The position numbers and the translations under genes are program-made. Under the pieces are notes generated by a model that saw nothing but the letters and a program-made list of their open reading frames with translations, was not told the origin of the DNA and did no database searches. Shown piece by piece: positions 17,407 to 25,399 of a stretch of DNA of 64,000 bases (positions within the stretch are counted from its first letter, which is position 1; every line of letters begins with the position of its first letter). The DNA comes from DAOUMF01 sp034408935 (GTDB lineage Bacteria; Chloroflexota; Dehalococcoidia; SM23-28-2; RBG-16-64-32), in assembly GCA_034408935.1 (NCBI GenBank), contig DAOUMV010000003.1, forward strand, positions 272,221-336,220, in the 5' to 3' direction.

Positions 17407-17988
17407 ATGGCCGCTGCGCGCTCCTTCTGGCCGCTCATGGCGCTGCTAGCCGTCCCAATGGTGTTCCTGGGCCTGGCCTGCAACGGAGACGGTGACGGGA
17501 ACCATAACATCGGCATAACCCTCACCAGTCCCACCCCTACGCCAATCGGGACACCCGGTCCTACCGCGACGCCGAGTCCCACACCAACGCCATCGCCGAG
17601 CCCCAAGGTTTGCGGCACCAACCCGGATCCCGCCCCTCCCAGCGTCCTTCAGGTACTAGAGCCGCAGTCAGCCCAGCAGGTGGAAAACCCGTTCCACGTT
17701 CGTGGGTGGGGTTCGGACATCGGGTTTGAGGAAAAGGGCGTCCTTGTCGCGTTGGTGGATGCGCAAGGTAATGCGCTGCCGCCGGTTGAGGCGCCGCCGC
17801 AAACGCGGGCGAACAGGGTAGCCCCGCCCGGGCTGAACGTGACGGAATTCACACGTCCCTTCGCCGTGGATATTCTGCTGCCGGAACTGAGGACCATCAC
17901 TCGCTACTGCTTGTGGGTCTTCCTGGACACGGACGAAGCCGGCGGAGCCAAGGGCGTGGTTCAGGTTCAGATTACGGTTGCCCCCTAG
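17407..17988 (+). CDS. Lipoprotein with Gmad2-like immunoglobulin domain
   Basis: A protein of 193 residues from the ATG at 17407; a GTG at 17395 is the alternative start. A signal peptide ends in the lipobox GLAC. A Thr-Pro-rich stalk (about residues 38-70) leads to a domain with VLQVLEPQSAQQVENPFHVRG, a conserved phenylalanine region and PFAVDILLPE. This matches the Gmad2 immunoglobulin-like domain found in spore-germination and surface proteins. It probably displays a small beta-sandwich at the cell surface. It overlaps the convergent SAM hydrolase gene by four bases. Confidence 0.7.
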   Translation: MAAARSFWPLMALLAVPMVFLGLACNGDGDGNHNIGITLTSPTPTPIGTPGPTATPSPTPTPSPSPKVCGTNPDPAPPSVLQVLEPQSAQQVENPFHVRGWGSDIGFEEKGVLVALVDAQGNALPPVEAPPQTRANRVAPPGLNVTEFTRPFAVDILLPELRTITRYCLWVFLDTDEAGGAKGVVQVQITVAP

Positions 17989-18809
17989 TCGCCGCGTACC
18001 ACCACTGGCTCCCCGATGTCCACGCCCAGTTCGGTGGCTGCGCTGCCTCCCGTCAGGGCGATCTCCAGGAAGCGGGAGCTGCCTACCAGTGCCGTTAGGC
18101 CCTGACCGCTGGCGTAGGTACGCTGGAGCCCCACGATCTGCCGGTCACGTACCTCCACCGTGAGGCGCGGTGAGGCCAGGTCCTCGCCGCGGACATCGGT
18201 GATGAGGTTGCCGAAGACGTCGACGTGAACGATCCGTCCCCTGTGGGACCCGTCGGCCTCTCTCTGCGCCCGGAACGGCGGCAGGGCGACGACCTCGTCC
18301 ACCGGCTCGCCGAGGTCTGACAGCGGCACTCCCAGGGAGAGGTGCGCTGCCGCTGGCGCAAAGATGTCGCGGCCGTGGAACGTATCGCTGACCGGCTGCC
18401 GGTGGTAACGGGCATCAGTCAGGGAGACGCCGGTGGAGCCCTCCGGGAGACGCACCCGTCCGCCGGCCCCTCCCGCCCGGCTTCGCACGTGGTCAGGCAG
18501 GGCCGCGGAGAGGATGCCGTTGTCCGGTCCAATGAACGTTCCGCTGGATGCCCGAAGGGCGATGGCTCGGCGCTGGCTGCCCACCCCAGGGTCCACGGCG
18601 GCTATGTGGATGGTGTGGGGCGGGAAGTAGGGGAGCGACGCTTCCAGCAGGAACGCCCCCTGCCGGATCTGCTGTGGCCTCACCGCGTGGCTCACGTCGA
18701 CGATGACGGCCTGAGGGTTCAAGGAGAGGATGACCCCCTTCATAGAGGCTACGTAGGGATCGGCCAGGCCGAAGTCGGTGGTTAGGGTGATGACCGGCTG
18801 CCGCGGCAC
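17985..18809 (-). CDS. SAM hydroxide adenosyltransferase (DUF62)
   Basis: A protein of 274 residues that converts S-adenosylmethionine and water to adenosine and methionine. Family blocks are ITLTTDFGLADPYVASMKG, VIVDVSHAV, HIAAVDPGVGSQRRAIAL, FIGPDNGILS, GRDIFAPAAAHLS and HVDVFGNLITD. It belongs to the same fold as fluorinases and chlorinases; the short length and lack of a loop insertion favour the hydrolytic type. It sits eight bases after the peptide-binding protein gene, so it may be read from the same transcript. Confidence 0.92.
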   Translation of the reverse strand: MPRQPVITLTTDFGLADPYVASMKGVILSLNPQAVIVDVSHAVRPQQIRQGAFLLEASLPYFPPHTIHIAAVDPGVGSQRRAIALRASSGTFIGPDNGILSAALPDHVRSRAGGAGGRVRLPEGSTGVSLTDARYHRQPVSDTFHGRDIFAPAAAHLSLGVPLSDLGEPVDEVVALPPFRAQREADGSHRGRIVHVDVFGNLITDVRGEDLASPRLTVEVRDRQIVGLQRTYASGQGLTALVGSSRFLEIALTGGSAATELGVDIGEPVVVRGD

Positions 18810-18816
18810 GGCCTCG

Positions 18817-20529
18817 CTACTTGCCCAACAGTTCGCCGCTTTCGCCCACCGTCCACTGGGCGACGTTGGCGAAGCGGGAGGACCGGTGGAACAGGGTGCC
18901 CAGCTCTACGTTTTGGACCTCCTCCGCCACGAAGTACGTGAACACGGGGTTGTAGAGGAGGACGCTGGGCACGTCTTCTTGGAACCTCTGCTGGAACGTG
19001 TAGTACAGGGCCTGGCGCTTGTCCAGGTCGGTGGTCTGACGGGCCTTCTCGATCACCCTGTCGGCGTCCTCGCTCTGGTAACCGGCGATGTTGCTGCCCT
19101 CTGGACTGACCTGGGAGCTGTGCCACACGTGATAGGGGTCGGGATCAGGGTCAGGGTCCGCGCCGGGGTCCCAGCCGAAGATCGCTGCCTGGTACTGGTG
19201 CGGGACCAAGAACTCCTGTACCAGTTCTCCTGAGTCCTGGGGAGCGACGGACACCTGGATGCCCACCTCCGCCAGTTGGTTGGCGATCTCTTCGGCCAGG
19301 GCTATGCGCAGGGGGTCCTGATCGGTCATGAGGGAGATGCGCAGCTCCTTCCCTTTCTTCTGGCGGACGCCGCTATCGGTCATCCGCCAGCCGGCTTTGT
19401 CCAGAATGTCGCTGGCCTTCTCTAGGTCACGGAGCTGGGGTTCTAGCTCTGGGTTATGGGCCCAGGTGCCCGGCACCATGGGGGAGTCGGCGCGGACGGC
19501 GCGGCCGCCCAGCAGCTTGCTGATGATGTCGTCCACGTCGATGCTGAGCGCCACGGCCCGGCGAAGGGCGATATCGTTGAAGGGCGGCTGGCTGTTGTTC
19601 AGGAAGAGGACGGCGTAGGCGGTGCGGTTGGCGCTGTAGGCCCTCAGGCCCGGCGTGGAGGTGAGGAGGTCGTAGTCTTCCTGGCTGGCTTCGAGTCCCA
19701 CCAGCAGCCCCTGTACCTCGCCGCGGCTGAGGGCGGCTGCGGCGGTGGAGGGGTCGGGGAAGAAGCGGAACTCGATCTCGTCCAGGGCTGGCGGTTCGGC
19801 GTCGGATGTGGGTTCAATCTCGTCTAGCGTTGGTGGTCCGCCGTGGTAGTTGGGGTTGGCCCGCAGGATCGCCTTGGTCTGATCCAGCTGGGCCAGGCGG
19901 AAGGGCCCTGTGCCTACCGGGGCCTGATTAAAGGGGCTGTCGGCGATGGTGGCCCCGGTCGTCCCTTTCAGGACGTGCTTGGGCAGGATGCCGATGGTGG
20001 TGTGCGAGAGGAAGGGGGCAAACGGCTCCGGCAGCTCGCACAGCAGGGTGAGCTGGTCGGGGGCGTTGCAGGAGACCTGGCGCCAGAGCTGTCCCAGGGT
20101 GGGGTCGCTGGGCAGGTCGGGATCGGCCAACAGCTTGTAGGTGAAGACGACGTCCGCGGCAGTGAAGGCGACGCCGTCGTCCCAGGTGACGTCGTCGCGG
20201 AGGTTGAAGGTGTAGGTAAGGCCGTCTTCGCTGATCTCCCAGTCCTCGGCCAGGTCGGGAAGGATCTCGCCCTCGGGGCCGAGGCGGGTGAGGCCGGAGA
20301 AGACCAACGCAGCCAGGTCGCGGTCCGTGTCGTTGAGGGGGGCAAACAGCGGGTTCACCCGGGCGGGGGAGCCGACGATCGCTTCCACGTAGCGCTGGTT
20401 GCCGTCGTTCCCGTCGGACGAGTCCAGGGCGTTGGCGAGGATGAGCCAGAGCACGGCGATGGCGATGACCCCTAGGAGAAGGGCCGCGAGCAGGGGCCAT
20501 TGAGGGCGCGGGATGCGTCGATGGCTCAT
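18817..20529 (-). CDS. Peptide ABC transporter substrate-binding protein (family 5)
   Basis: A protein of 570 residues. A single N-terminal membrane anchor (about residues 13-33) tethers a large extracellular domain. The solute-binding family 5 signature is present: FSGLTRLGPEGEILPDLAEDW, YTFNLRDDVTWDDG, FTAADVVFTYKLLADP, and later AVALSIDVDDIISKLLGG. It captures oligopeptides or related ligands for an ABC importer. No permease or ATPase gene is near, so the partner transporter must be encoded elsewhere. It follows secG after 21 bases. Confidence 0.92.
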   Translation of the reverse strand: MSHRRIPRPQWPLLAALLLGVIAIAVLWLILANALDSSDGNDGNQRYVEAIVGSPARVNPLFAPLNDTDRDLAALVFSGLTRLGPEGEILPDLAEDWEISEDGLTYTFNLRDDVTWDDGVAFTAADVVFTYKLLADPDLPSDPTLGQLWRQVSCNAPDQLTLLCELPEPFAPFLSHTTIGILPKHVLKGTTGATIADSPFNQAPVGTGPFRLAQLDQTKAILRANPNYHGGPPTLDEIEPTSDAEPPALDEIEFRFFPDPSTAAAALSRGEVQGLLVGLEASQEDYDLLTSTPGLRAYSANRTAYAVLFLNNSQPPFNDIALRRAVALSIDVDDIISKLLGGRAVRADSPMVPGTWAHNPELEPQLRDLEKASDILDKAGWRMTDSGVRQKKGKELRISLMTDQDPLRIALAEEIANQLAEVGIQVSVAPQDSGELVQEFLVPHQYQAAIFGWDPGADPDPDPDPYHVWHSSQVSPEGSNIAGYQSEDADRVIEKARQTTDLDKRQALYYTFQQRFQEDVPSVLLYNPVFTYFVAEEVQNVELGTLFHRSSRFANVAQWTVGESGELLGK

Positions 20530-20550
20530 GAATTGAGATGTGAGGGCGGG

Positions 20551-20769
20551 CTAGTGGGCGACCACGCTGACGGCGGAGAGGGTGAGGAAGATGGCCACCA
20601 GGACGATGGTCAGTTGAAACAGCGTCTTCTCGATGCCGCGGCGGGTGCGCACGAAGGACCCGCTCTGAAGGCCACCCACACCCTCGCCTTTGACCTGAAG
20701 CAGGATGATAGCGATAAGAGCTATGGAGATGAATATCTCGCCGATGGCGAGGTAGTCCGTCAATTCCAC
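20551..20769 (-). CDS. secG: Preprotein translocase subunit SecG
   Basis: A protein of 72 residues with two membrane spans (about 10-24 and 51-69) around the conserved cytoplasmic loop GGLQSGSF. SecG assists SecYEG in protein export by shifting topology during SecA cycles. The GTG start is inferred from alignment of the first membrane helix. It lies between yvcK and the peptide-binding protein gene in the same direction. Confidence 0.92.
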   Translation of the reverse strand: MELTDYLAIGEIFISIALIAIILLQVKGEGVGGLQSGSFVRTRRGIEKTLFQLTIVLVAIFLTLSAVSVVAH

Positions 20770-20793
20770 TTCCAGCCCCTGGCTTCCTCGGTG

Positions 20794-22134
20794 CTATCCT
20801 TCCAGCGCGCCCACCAGCTTCTTCTCCGCCTCTGGGGCCGGCGCCGGCTGATTGCGATCATAGTAGATGCGCATAAGTGTCCGGGCCAGCTTCTTGGAGT
20901 CGTGGTGGTAGCGGTTCTTCTCGCCGACCACGTCTGCCTGCAGCAATCGTATCCCATTTGCCGGCAGGGAGTCCACCGTGACCGGTTGGGAGCGGTCGGC
21001 GTTGGGCAGTGTGCCGCTCAGGTTGTTGTTGGCCACGACGCGGTGCAAGAAGTGACCGCCAATGTGCTCTTCAATGGCGGCAACGTGGTCTGAGAGGCTG
21101 AAGCCGTCGGTCTCGCCGGGCTGGGTGGCGACGTTGCAGACGTACACCTTCAGGGCTGGCGAGGCGACGAAGGCCCGCCGGACCCCTTCCACCAGAAGGT
21201 TGGGCAGAACGCTGGTGTACAGGCTGCCGGGCCCCAGGATGATCATGTCCGCTTCCAGGATGGCGCGCACCGTCTCCGGATGGGCAGGCGGGTTATCTGG
21301 CAGGAGGAAGACCTGCTTGATGCGGCCCTTGGCCTTCGTCTCGGTGATGCTGGACTCGCCGCGGATAGTGTGGGCGTCATCGGTCTTAGCGCAGAGGGTG
21401 ACGTTGGCCAGGGTGGAAGGGATGATCTGGCCGCGCACCGCCAGCACCCGGCTGGTCTGGCGGATGGCGTCTTCCATGTTGCCGACGACGCCGGACATGG
21501 CGACGATGAATAGGTTCCCGAAAGAGTGTCCAGCCAGGCCGGAACCGTTTGAGAAGCGGTACTGGAACAGGCTGGTCATCAGCGGCTCGGCATCGGCCAG
21601 GGCGGCAATGCAGTTGCGCACGTCGCCCGGCGGCAGGATGCCCAGCTCGCGGCGGAGGCGACCGGAGCTGCCGCCGTCGTCGGCCACGGTGACGACGGCG
21701 GTCAGGTTGGTGGTGTACTCCTTGAGCCCTCGCAGGAGGGTGGACAGGCCGGTGCCGCCGCCGATGGCCACGATCTTGGGGCCCCGGCGCAGCGCCCGCT
21801 GGTTGTAGATCATGCTGACGAGGCTCTCGTTGCCGTTGCGGTTGGGCATCACCGCGGAGACGATCGAGTGGTTCAACTTCCAGACGGAGTAGAGGATGAG
21901 CAGCCCGGCGGAGAACATGAACATGCCGCCGCGCACGTAGCGGGGGATGAACTGGAGCGTTAGGTAGTAGACGAAGCCCGGGAAGGTGAACCCGGAGACG
22001 TATGCCTCGCGCAGGATGTAGGCAAGGCCGAAGGTCAGGATCGCCACGCTGATGGCCATCAGGGCAATCCATCGCTTGATGTGCATGCCCGGGTAGAACC
22101 ACTTCAGGAAGTCGGCTTTGAGCAGGCGTCTCAT
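20794..22134 (-). CDS. yvcK: YvcK/CofD-like gluconeogenesis factor with membrane anchor
   Basis: A protein of 446 residues. Two N-terminal membrane spans (about 20-41 and 70-86) precede the CofD-like domain. The nucleotide-sugar site GGGTGLSTLLRGLKEYT begins near residue 125, followed by TVADDGGSSGRLRRELG, PPGDVRNC and GPGSLYTSVLPNLLV. YvcK binds UDP-GlcNAc and is needed for growth on gluconeogenic substrates and for cell-wall homeostasis in Bacillus. The membrane-anchored form is seen in Chloroflexota and some Firmicutes. It lies between gatB and secG in one orientation. The C-terminus is long and charged. Confidence 0.92.
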   Translation of the reverse strand: MRRLLKADFLKWFYPGMHIKRWIALMAISVAILTFGLAYILREAYVSGFTFPGFVYYLTLQFIPRYVRGGMFMFSAGLLILYSVWKLNHSIVSAVMPNRNGNESLVSMIYNQRALRRGPKIVAIGGGTGLSTLLRGLKEYTTNLTAVVTVADDGGSSGRLRRELGILPPGDVRNCIAALADAEPLMTSLFQYRFSNGSGLAGHSFGNLFIVAMSGVVGNMEDAIRQTSRVLAVRGQIIPSTLANVTLCAKTDDAHTIRGESSITETKAKGRIKQVFLLPDNPPAHPETVRAILEADMIILGPGSLYTSVLPNLLVEGVRRAFVASPALKVYVCNVATQPGETDGFSLSDHVAAIEEHIGGHFLHRVVANNNLSGTLPNADRSQPVTVDSLPANGIRLLQADVVGEKNRYHHDSKKLARTLMRIYYDRNQPAPAPEAEKKLVGALEG

Positions 22135-22170
22135 AGTCCCATACTGATAACGCCGTTCCCCTGGAAATGT

Positions 22171-23688
22171 TTACGGGTGGCCACTCAGTTTCTCCTGCAG
22201 GAGCTGGTGCACGATGCCGGGATTGGCGCGGCCGCGCGTCTCCCGCATGACCTGGCCCACCAGAAACTTGAGCGCTTCCTCCTTGCCGCCGCGGTAGTCG
22301 TCGGCTGCTTTCGCGTGTTCCGCTAGGACGCGCTCGACCGCCGCCGCGATCTCGTCGCTGGCGGTGATCTGGACGAGGCCGGCCTCCTCCACAATCTGTT
22401 CCGGATCTCGGCCGGTCTCGAACGTCTCCTTGAAGACTTCTTTCGCAGAGGCGGCGCTTATCTTGCCCGATTTGAGAAGGCCTAGCAGCTTCGCCAAGCT
22501 GGTGGGGGTGAGTTTCATGGCAGGGTCATCAATGTCGAGGCCAGCATCGTTTAGGCGGCGGGAGAGGTCGCCGAGCATCCAGTTGGCGACGGTCTTGGGG
22601 ACCTCGGCACCCGTCGTTACCTTCTTGCCGCCTGGGCCAACGGTGATGGTCTGCCATGCATTAAGCGTTTCCTCGAAGAACTCTGCCTTGGGGCGCGTTT
22701 CGCAGAGCAGCGACACGTCATAATCGGAGAGCCCGTATTCGGACTGAAAGCGGGCGCGCTTGGCGTCTGGCAGCTCCGGCATGCGGGCTCGGATCTCTTC
22801 GACCCATTGGCGGTCAACGACAAGAGGGGGCAGGTCCGGCTCCGGGAAGTAGCGGTAGTCGTGGGCGTACTCCTTGCTGCGTTGCGAGACGGTGCGGCCG
22901 TCGTCCTCGCGCCAGCCGCGGGTCTCCTGGACGATGCGGCCGCCGGAGTCCAACACCTGGATCTGGCGGTTCACCTCGTACTTGATGCCGTCGTAGACGT
23001 GGCGGAAGCTGTTGATGTTCTTGAGCTCTACCTTGACTCCGAATTCGGGCTGGGCGAACGGGCGGACGCTGACGTTGGGCTCGCAGCGCATGTTTCCCTC
23101 TTCCATGTTGGCCTGGCTGGCACCGATGTAGCGGAGGATCTGGCGGAGCTTCACCAGGTAGGCCCGGGCCTCCTCCGGGGACCGTATGTCCGGCTCCGAG
23201 ACGATCTCCATAAGGGGTACGCCAGCACGGTTGACATCCACCAGGCTGTAGGTCTCGCCGCTAGCGTCCGTGACGTGGATGAGCTTGGCGGTGTCCTCCT
23301 CGAGATGGACTCGGGTGATGCCGATCCGCTTGGTTTGGCCGTCGACATCGATCTCCAGCCAACCGTCGCAGCAGAGAGGGAGGTCGTACTCCGATATCTG
23401 GTAGCCCTTCATGAGGTCCGGGTAGTGGTAGTTCTTGCGGTCGAACTTTGCCTGTTCCGGTATCTCGCAGTTGAGGGCCAGGCCGGTCATGATGGTCATC
23501 TCCACCGCCTGTCGGTTGATGACGGGGAGAACGCCGGGCATGCCCAGGCAAACCGGACAGACGTGGGCGTTGGGGGGCGAGTCCAGGGATGGGAGAGGGC
23601 AGGAGCAGAACATCTTGCTGCGCGTGAGCAGCTGAGCGTGGACCTCCAGCCCGATGATCGTCTCGTAATGAGCAGTGGCGGTGGTCAT
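22171..23688 (-). CDS. gatB: Asp-tRNA(Asn)/Glu-tRNA(Gln) amidotransferase subunit B
   Basis: A protein of 505 residues, the tRNA-binding and kinase subunit of the GatCAB amidotransferase that makes Gln-tRNA or Asn-tRNA from mischarged precursors. The N-terminus has YETIIGLEVHAQL, then NAHVCPVCLGMPGVLP, KNYHYPDLMKGYQISEYD and EEDTAKLIH. The C-terminal YqeY-like domain ends GRANPGIVHQLLQEKL. No gatA or gatC is adjacent. TATACT lies 11 bases before the ATG, without a ribosome binding site. Confidence 0.96.
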   Translation of the reverse strand: MTTATAHYETIIGLEVHAQLLTRSKMFCSCPLPSLDSPPNAHVCPVCLGMPGVLPVINRQAVEMTIMTGLALNCEIPEQAKFDRKNYHYPDLMKGYQISEYDLPLCCDGWLEIDVDGQTKRIGITRVHLEEDTAKLIHVTDASGETYSLVDVNRAGVPLMEIVSEPDIRSPEEARAYLVKLRQILRYIGASQANMEEGNMRCEPNVSVRPFAQPEFGVKVELKNINSFRHVYDGIKYEVNRQIQVLDSGGRIVQETRGWREDDGRTVSQRSKEYAHDYRYFPEPDLPPLVVDRQWVEEIRARMPELPDAKRARFQSEYGLSDYDVSLLCETRPKAEFFEETLNAWQTITVGPGGKKVTTGAEVPKTVANWMLGDLSRRLNDAGLDIDDPAMKLTPTSLAKLLGLLKSGKISAASAKEVFKETFETGRDPEQIVEEAGLVQITASDEIAAAVERVLAEHAKAADDYRGGKEEALKFLVGQVMRETRGRANPGIVHQLLQEKLSGHP

Positions 23689-23699
23689 AGGATAGGAGA

Positions 23700-23705
23700 A
23701 GTATA
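23700..23705 (-). promoter_or_regulatory. -10-like hexamer of gatB
   Basis: The minus strand reads TATACT, 11 bases before the gatB ATG. Confidence 0.4.
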
Positions 23706-23743
23706 TCAGCGGCTGGCGCGGGTGAACAAGGGAACACGTAAAT

Positions 23744-23833
23744 TGGTGCCGGGGGTGGGGATCGAACCCACAAGTCGCCTGAGGCGACAGCGGATTTTAA
23801 GTCCGCCGCGTTTACCGATTTCGCCACCCCGGC
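23744..23833 (-). tRNA. tRNA-Leu(TAA)
   Basis: A 90-base class II tRNA including an encoded CCA end. The acceptor GCCGGGG pairs with the 3' CCCCGGC. The anticodon arm GCGGA-CTTAAAA-TCCGC gives anticodon TAA, and the long variable arm GTCGCCTCAGGCGAC is typical of Leu. The T arm has GTTCGATC. Its 5' part is duplicated at 24087. Confidence 0.95.
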
Positions 23834-23838
23834 ACGTA

Positions 23839-24081
23839 CTATGGACCGAAAGACGCTTTGAGAATCTCTCGGCCGAAGCCACTCTTATAATACTTCTCGC
23901 GTGCGCGCGCTGCCTGGCGTGTGTCGAAGCGCTCGGAGAGGAGTAGAACGAAGGGTCTTCTTGCCCTGGTGCTACGTTCACGGCCCCTGTTGTGCTGCTG
24001 GAGGCGGCGCTCTACGTCTTGGGTCAGGCCGATGTATAGTGCGGCGTCTCGCTGACTCCTGAGGACGTACACGAAGAACAT
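23839..24081 (-). CDS. Short GIY-YIG nuclease-domain protein
   Basis: A protein of 80 residues beginning MFFVYVLRSQRDAALYIG, the N-terminal strands of the GIY-YIG fold (Y5 and YIG near residue 16). VERRLQQHNRG follows with the catalytic Arg region, and the C-terminal helix has AREKYYKSGFGRE. Proteins of this small class are putative endonucleases, often beside tRNA or rRNA genes. The gene begins six bases from a duplicated tRNA-Leu fragment and ends six bases from the intact tRNA. A longer reading from 24135 passes through an inserted palindrome and was rejected. Confidence 0.82.
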   Translation of the reverse strand: MFFVYVLRSQRDAALYIGLTQDVERRLQQHNRGRERSTRARRPFVLLLSERFDTRQAARAREKYYKSGFGREILKASFGP

Positions 24082-24086
24082 TGCGC

Positions 24087-24141
24087 AAGTCCGCCGCGCC
24101 TGCCTGCCGGCAGGCAGGTTTACCGATTTCGCCACCCCGGC
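24087..24141 (-). pseudogene. tRNA-Leu 5' fragment with palindrome insertion
   Basis: The plus strand reads AAGTCCGCCGCG, then a 20-bp palindrome, then TTTACCGATTTCGCCACCCC and GGC. Without the palindrome this is the same 35 bases as 23799-23833, the 5' half of the intact tRNA-Leu up to the anticodon. No 3' half follows, so it cannot be a functional tRNA. Confidence 0.85.
24099..24118. repeat. Perfect 20-bp palindromic repeat
   Basis: CCTGCCTGCCGGCAGGCAGG is its own reverse complement. Comparison with the uninterrupted tRNA copy shows that exactly these 20 bases were added, with no target duplication. Variants lie at 4404, 12207, 17296 and 34439. Confidence 0.85.
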
Positions 24142-24303
24142 CCAGAGATGATTTTAGGCCATTCTTCGCCTTGATGCCCTACAGGGAAGCCCCAAAGGCT
24201 GACCCTCATTGACACCGGACGTGCTTTCGCACACGATTGTGTTGCTCCAAAACGGGGAGCCCTGGGGCGGGCCCGGTGGGTAGGAGAAGGCCACCGGAAA
24301 GGC

Positions 24304-25383
24304 GTGATGCTGATGGCGCAGGGGATTGAAGACGTTGGCGTCCCAATCGAGAAGATACAGGCGCTCGGGGAGCGCCTCTTCGTATCGCTCGGCGTTCCCG
24401 AGGATCACGCCCGCGTAACGGTCGAGACGCTGATAGAGGCCGACCTGCGGGGAGTGGAGTCGCACGGTGTGGCGCACCTGGCCGATTTCTACGTCCGCCG
24501 CCTGCTGCGCGAGTATATCAACCCGAAGCCGAACATCGGCGTCGTGAGCGAGACCGCGGCCGTGGCGGTGATCGACGGCGACCTGGGCCTGGGATTCGTC
24601 GTGGCGCGTCAGGCGATGGACCTGGCGATGGAGAAGGCGCTGGCGACGGGCGTGGGGTTCGTGAGCGTCAGAAACAGCACCCACTGCGGAGCCGGTTTTC
24701 ACTACGCGCTCAAGGCGGCCAGGCGGGAGATGGTAGGGATATCGATGACGACCGGCGGGAATATCGTGGTGCCGCCCGGCGCCAAGAAGCGCGTGTATGG
24801 CGCCAACGTCATCAGCGTGGCGGCGCCGACCGGCAAGGGGTTCGAGTACGTGCTGGACGGCTCGACCAGCGCCGTAGCTGGCGGCAAGCTGGAGATCGCG
24901 GCCCGGCGCGGCAGGTCGATCCCGGAGGGATGGGCCCTCGACGAGAGCGGCGCTCCGACCACCGACTCGACGGCGCTCGCCCGCGGCGGCGGCCTGCTGC
25001 CGCTGGGCGGATCGCCGGAGATGGGGGCGTACAAGGGTTTTGCCCTTGGCATCTTCGCCGACGTGATGTCCGGTGTGCTTTCAGGGTCCGGTGCGAGCAT
25101 GATGCTCCCCTCAACCGGTGCCGCCAGCCACCTCCTTGCAGCCATCCGCATCGACGCCTTCCTCCCGGTGTCCGAGTTCACTCGCCACATGGACGAGATG
25201 ATCGACAGCCTGAAGGCGGCGGAGCGCCAGCCCGGCGTGGACGAGATCCTCATCCCAGGAGAGCTGGAGGCGCGCCTCGAGCGGCAGCGGCTGGCGGACG
25301 GTGCGATCCCTCTCCACCCCGTTATCATCGAGAGCCTGAGAACCACGGCAGAGGAGCGAGACGTCCCCTTCGATCTCGCGTAG
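24304..25383 (+). CDS. Malate/L-lactate dehydrogenase family (Ldh2-type) oxidoreductase
   Basis: A protein of 359 residues in the NAD(P)-dependent Ldh2 family, which oxidises 2-hydroxyacids such as malate, sulfolactate, ureidoglycolate or diketogulonate. Typical blocks are DLRGVESHGVAHL, VIDGDLGLGFVVARQAM, VSVRNSTHCGAGFHYALKA with the catalytic His, and GNIVVPPGAKKRVYGANV. Near the C-terminus PEMGAYKGFALGIFADV matches the usual YKG cofactor region. Starts are possible at GTG 24304 or ATG 24307 and 24313; GGAAAGG lies just upstream. It is 16 bases before the RraA-like gene, suggesting one operon acting on a hydroxyacid. Confidence 0.88.
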   Translation: MMLMAQGIEDVGVPIEKIQALGERLFVSLGVPEDHARVTVETLIEADLRGVESHGVAHLADFYVRRLLREYINPKPNIGVVSETAAVAVIDGDLGLGFVVARQAMDLAMEKALATGVGFVSVRNSTHCGAGFHYALKAARREMVGISMTTGGNIVVPPGAKKRVYGANVISVAAPTGKGFEYVLDGSTSAVAGGKLEIAARRGRSIPEGWALDESGAPTTDSTALARGGGLLPLGGSPEMGAYKGFALGIFADVMSGVLSGSGASMMLPSTGAASHLLAAIRIDAFLPVSEFTRHMDEMIDSLKAAERQPGVDEILIPGELEARLERQRLADGAIPLHPVIIESLRTTAEERDVPFDLA

Positions 25384-25399
25384 CACGAGGAGAAGCGCT

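Noticed and set aside
24082..24135. Longer GIY-YIG start (MAKSVNLPAGRQ...)
   Set aside because: These codons come from the tRNA-Leu fragment and the inserted palindrome, not from a coding region; the domain begins at the ATG at 24081.
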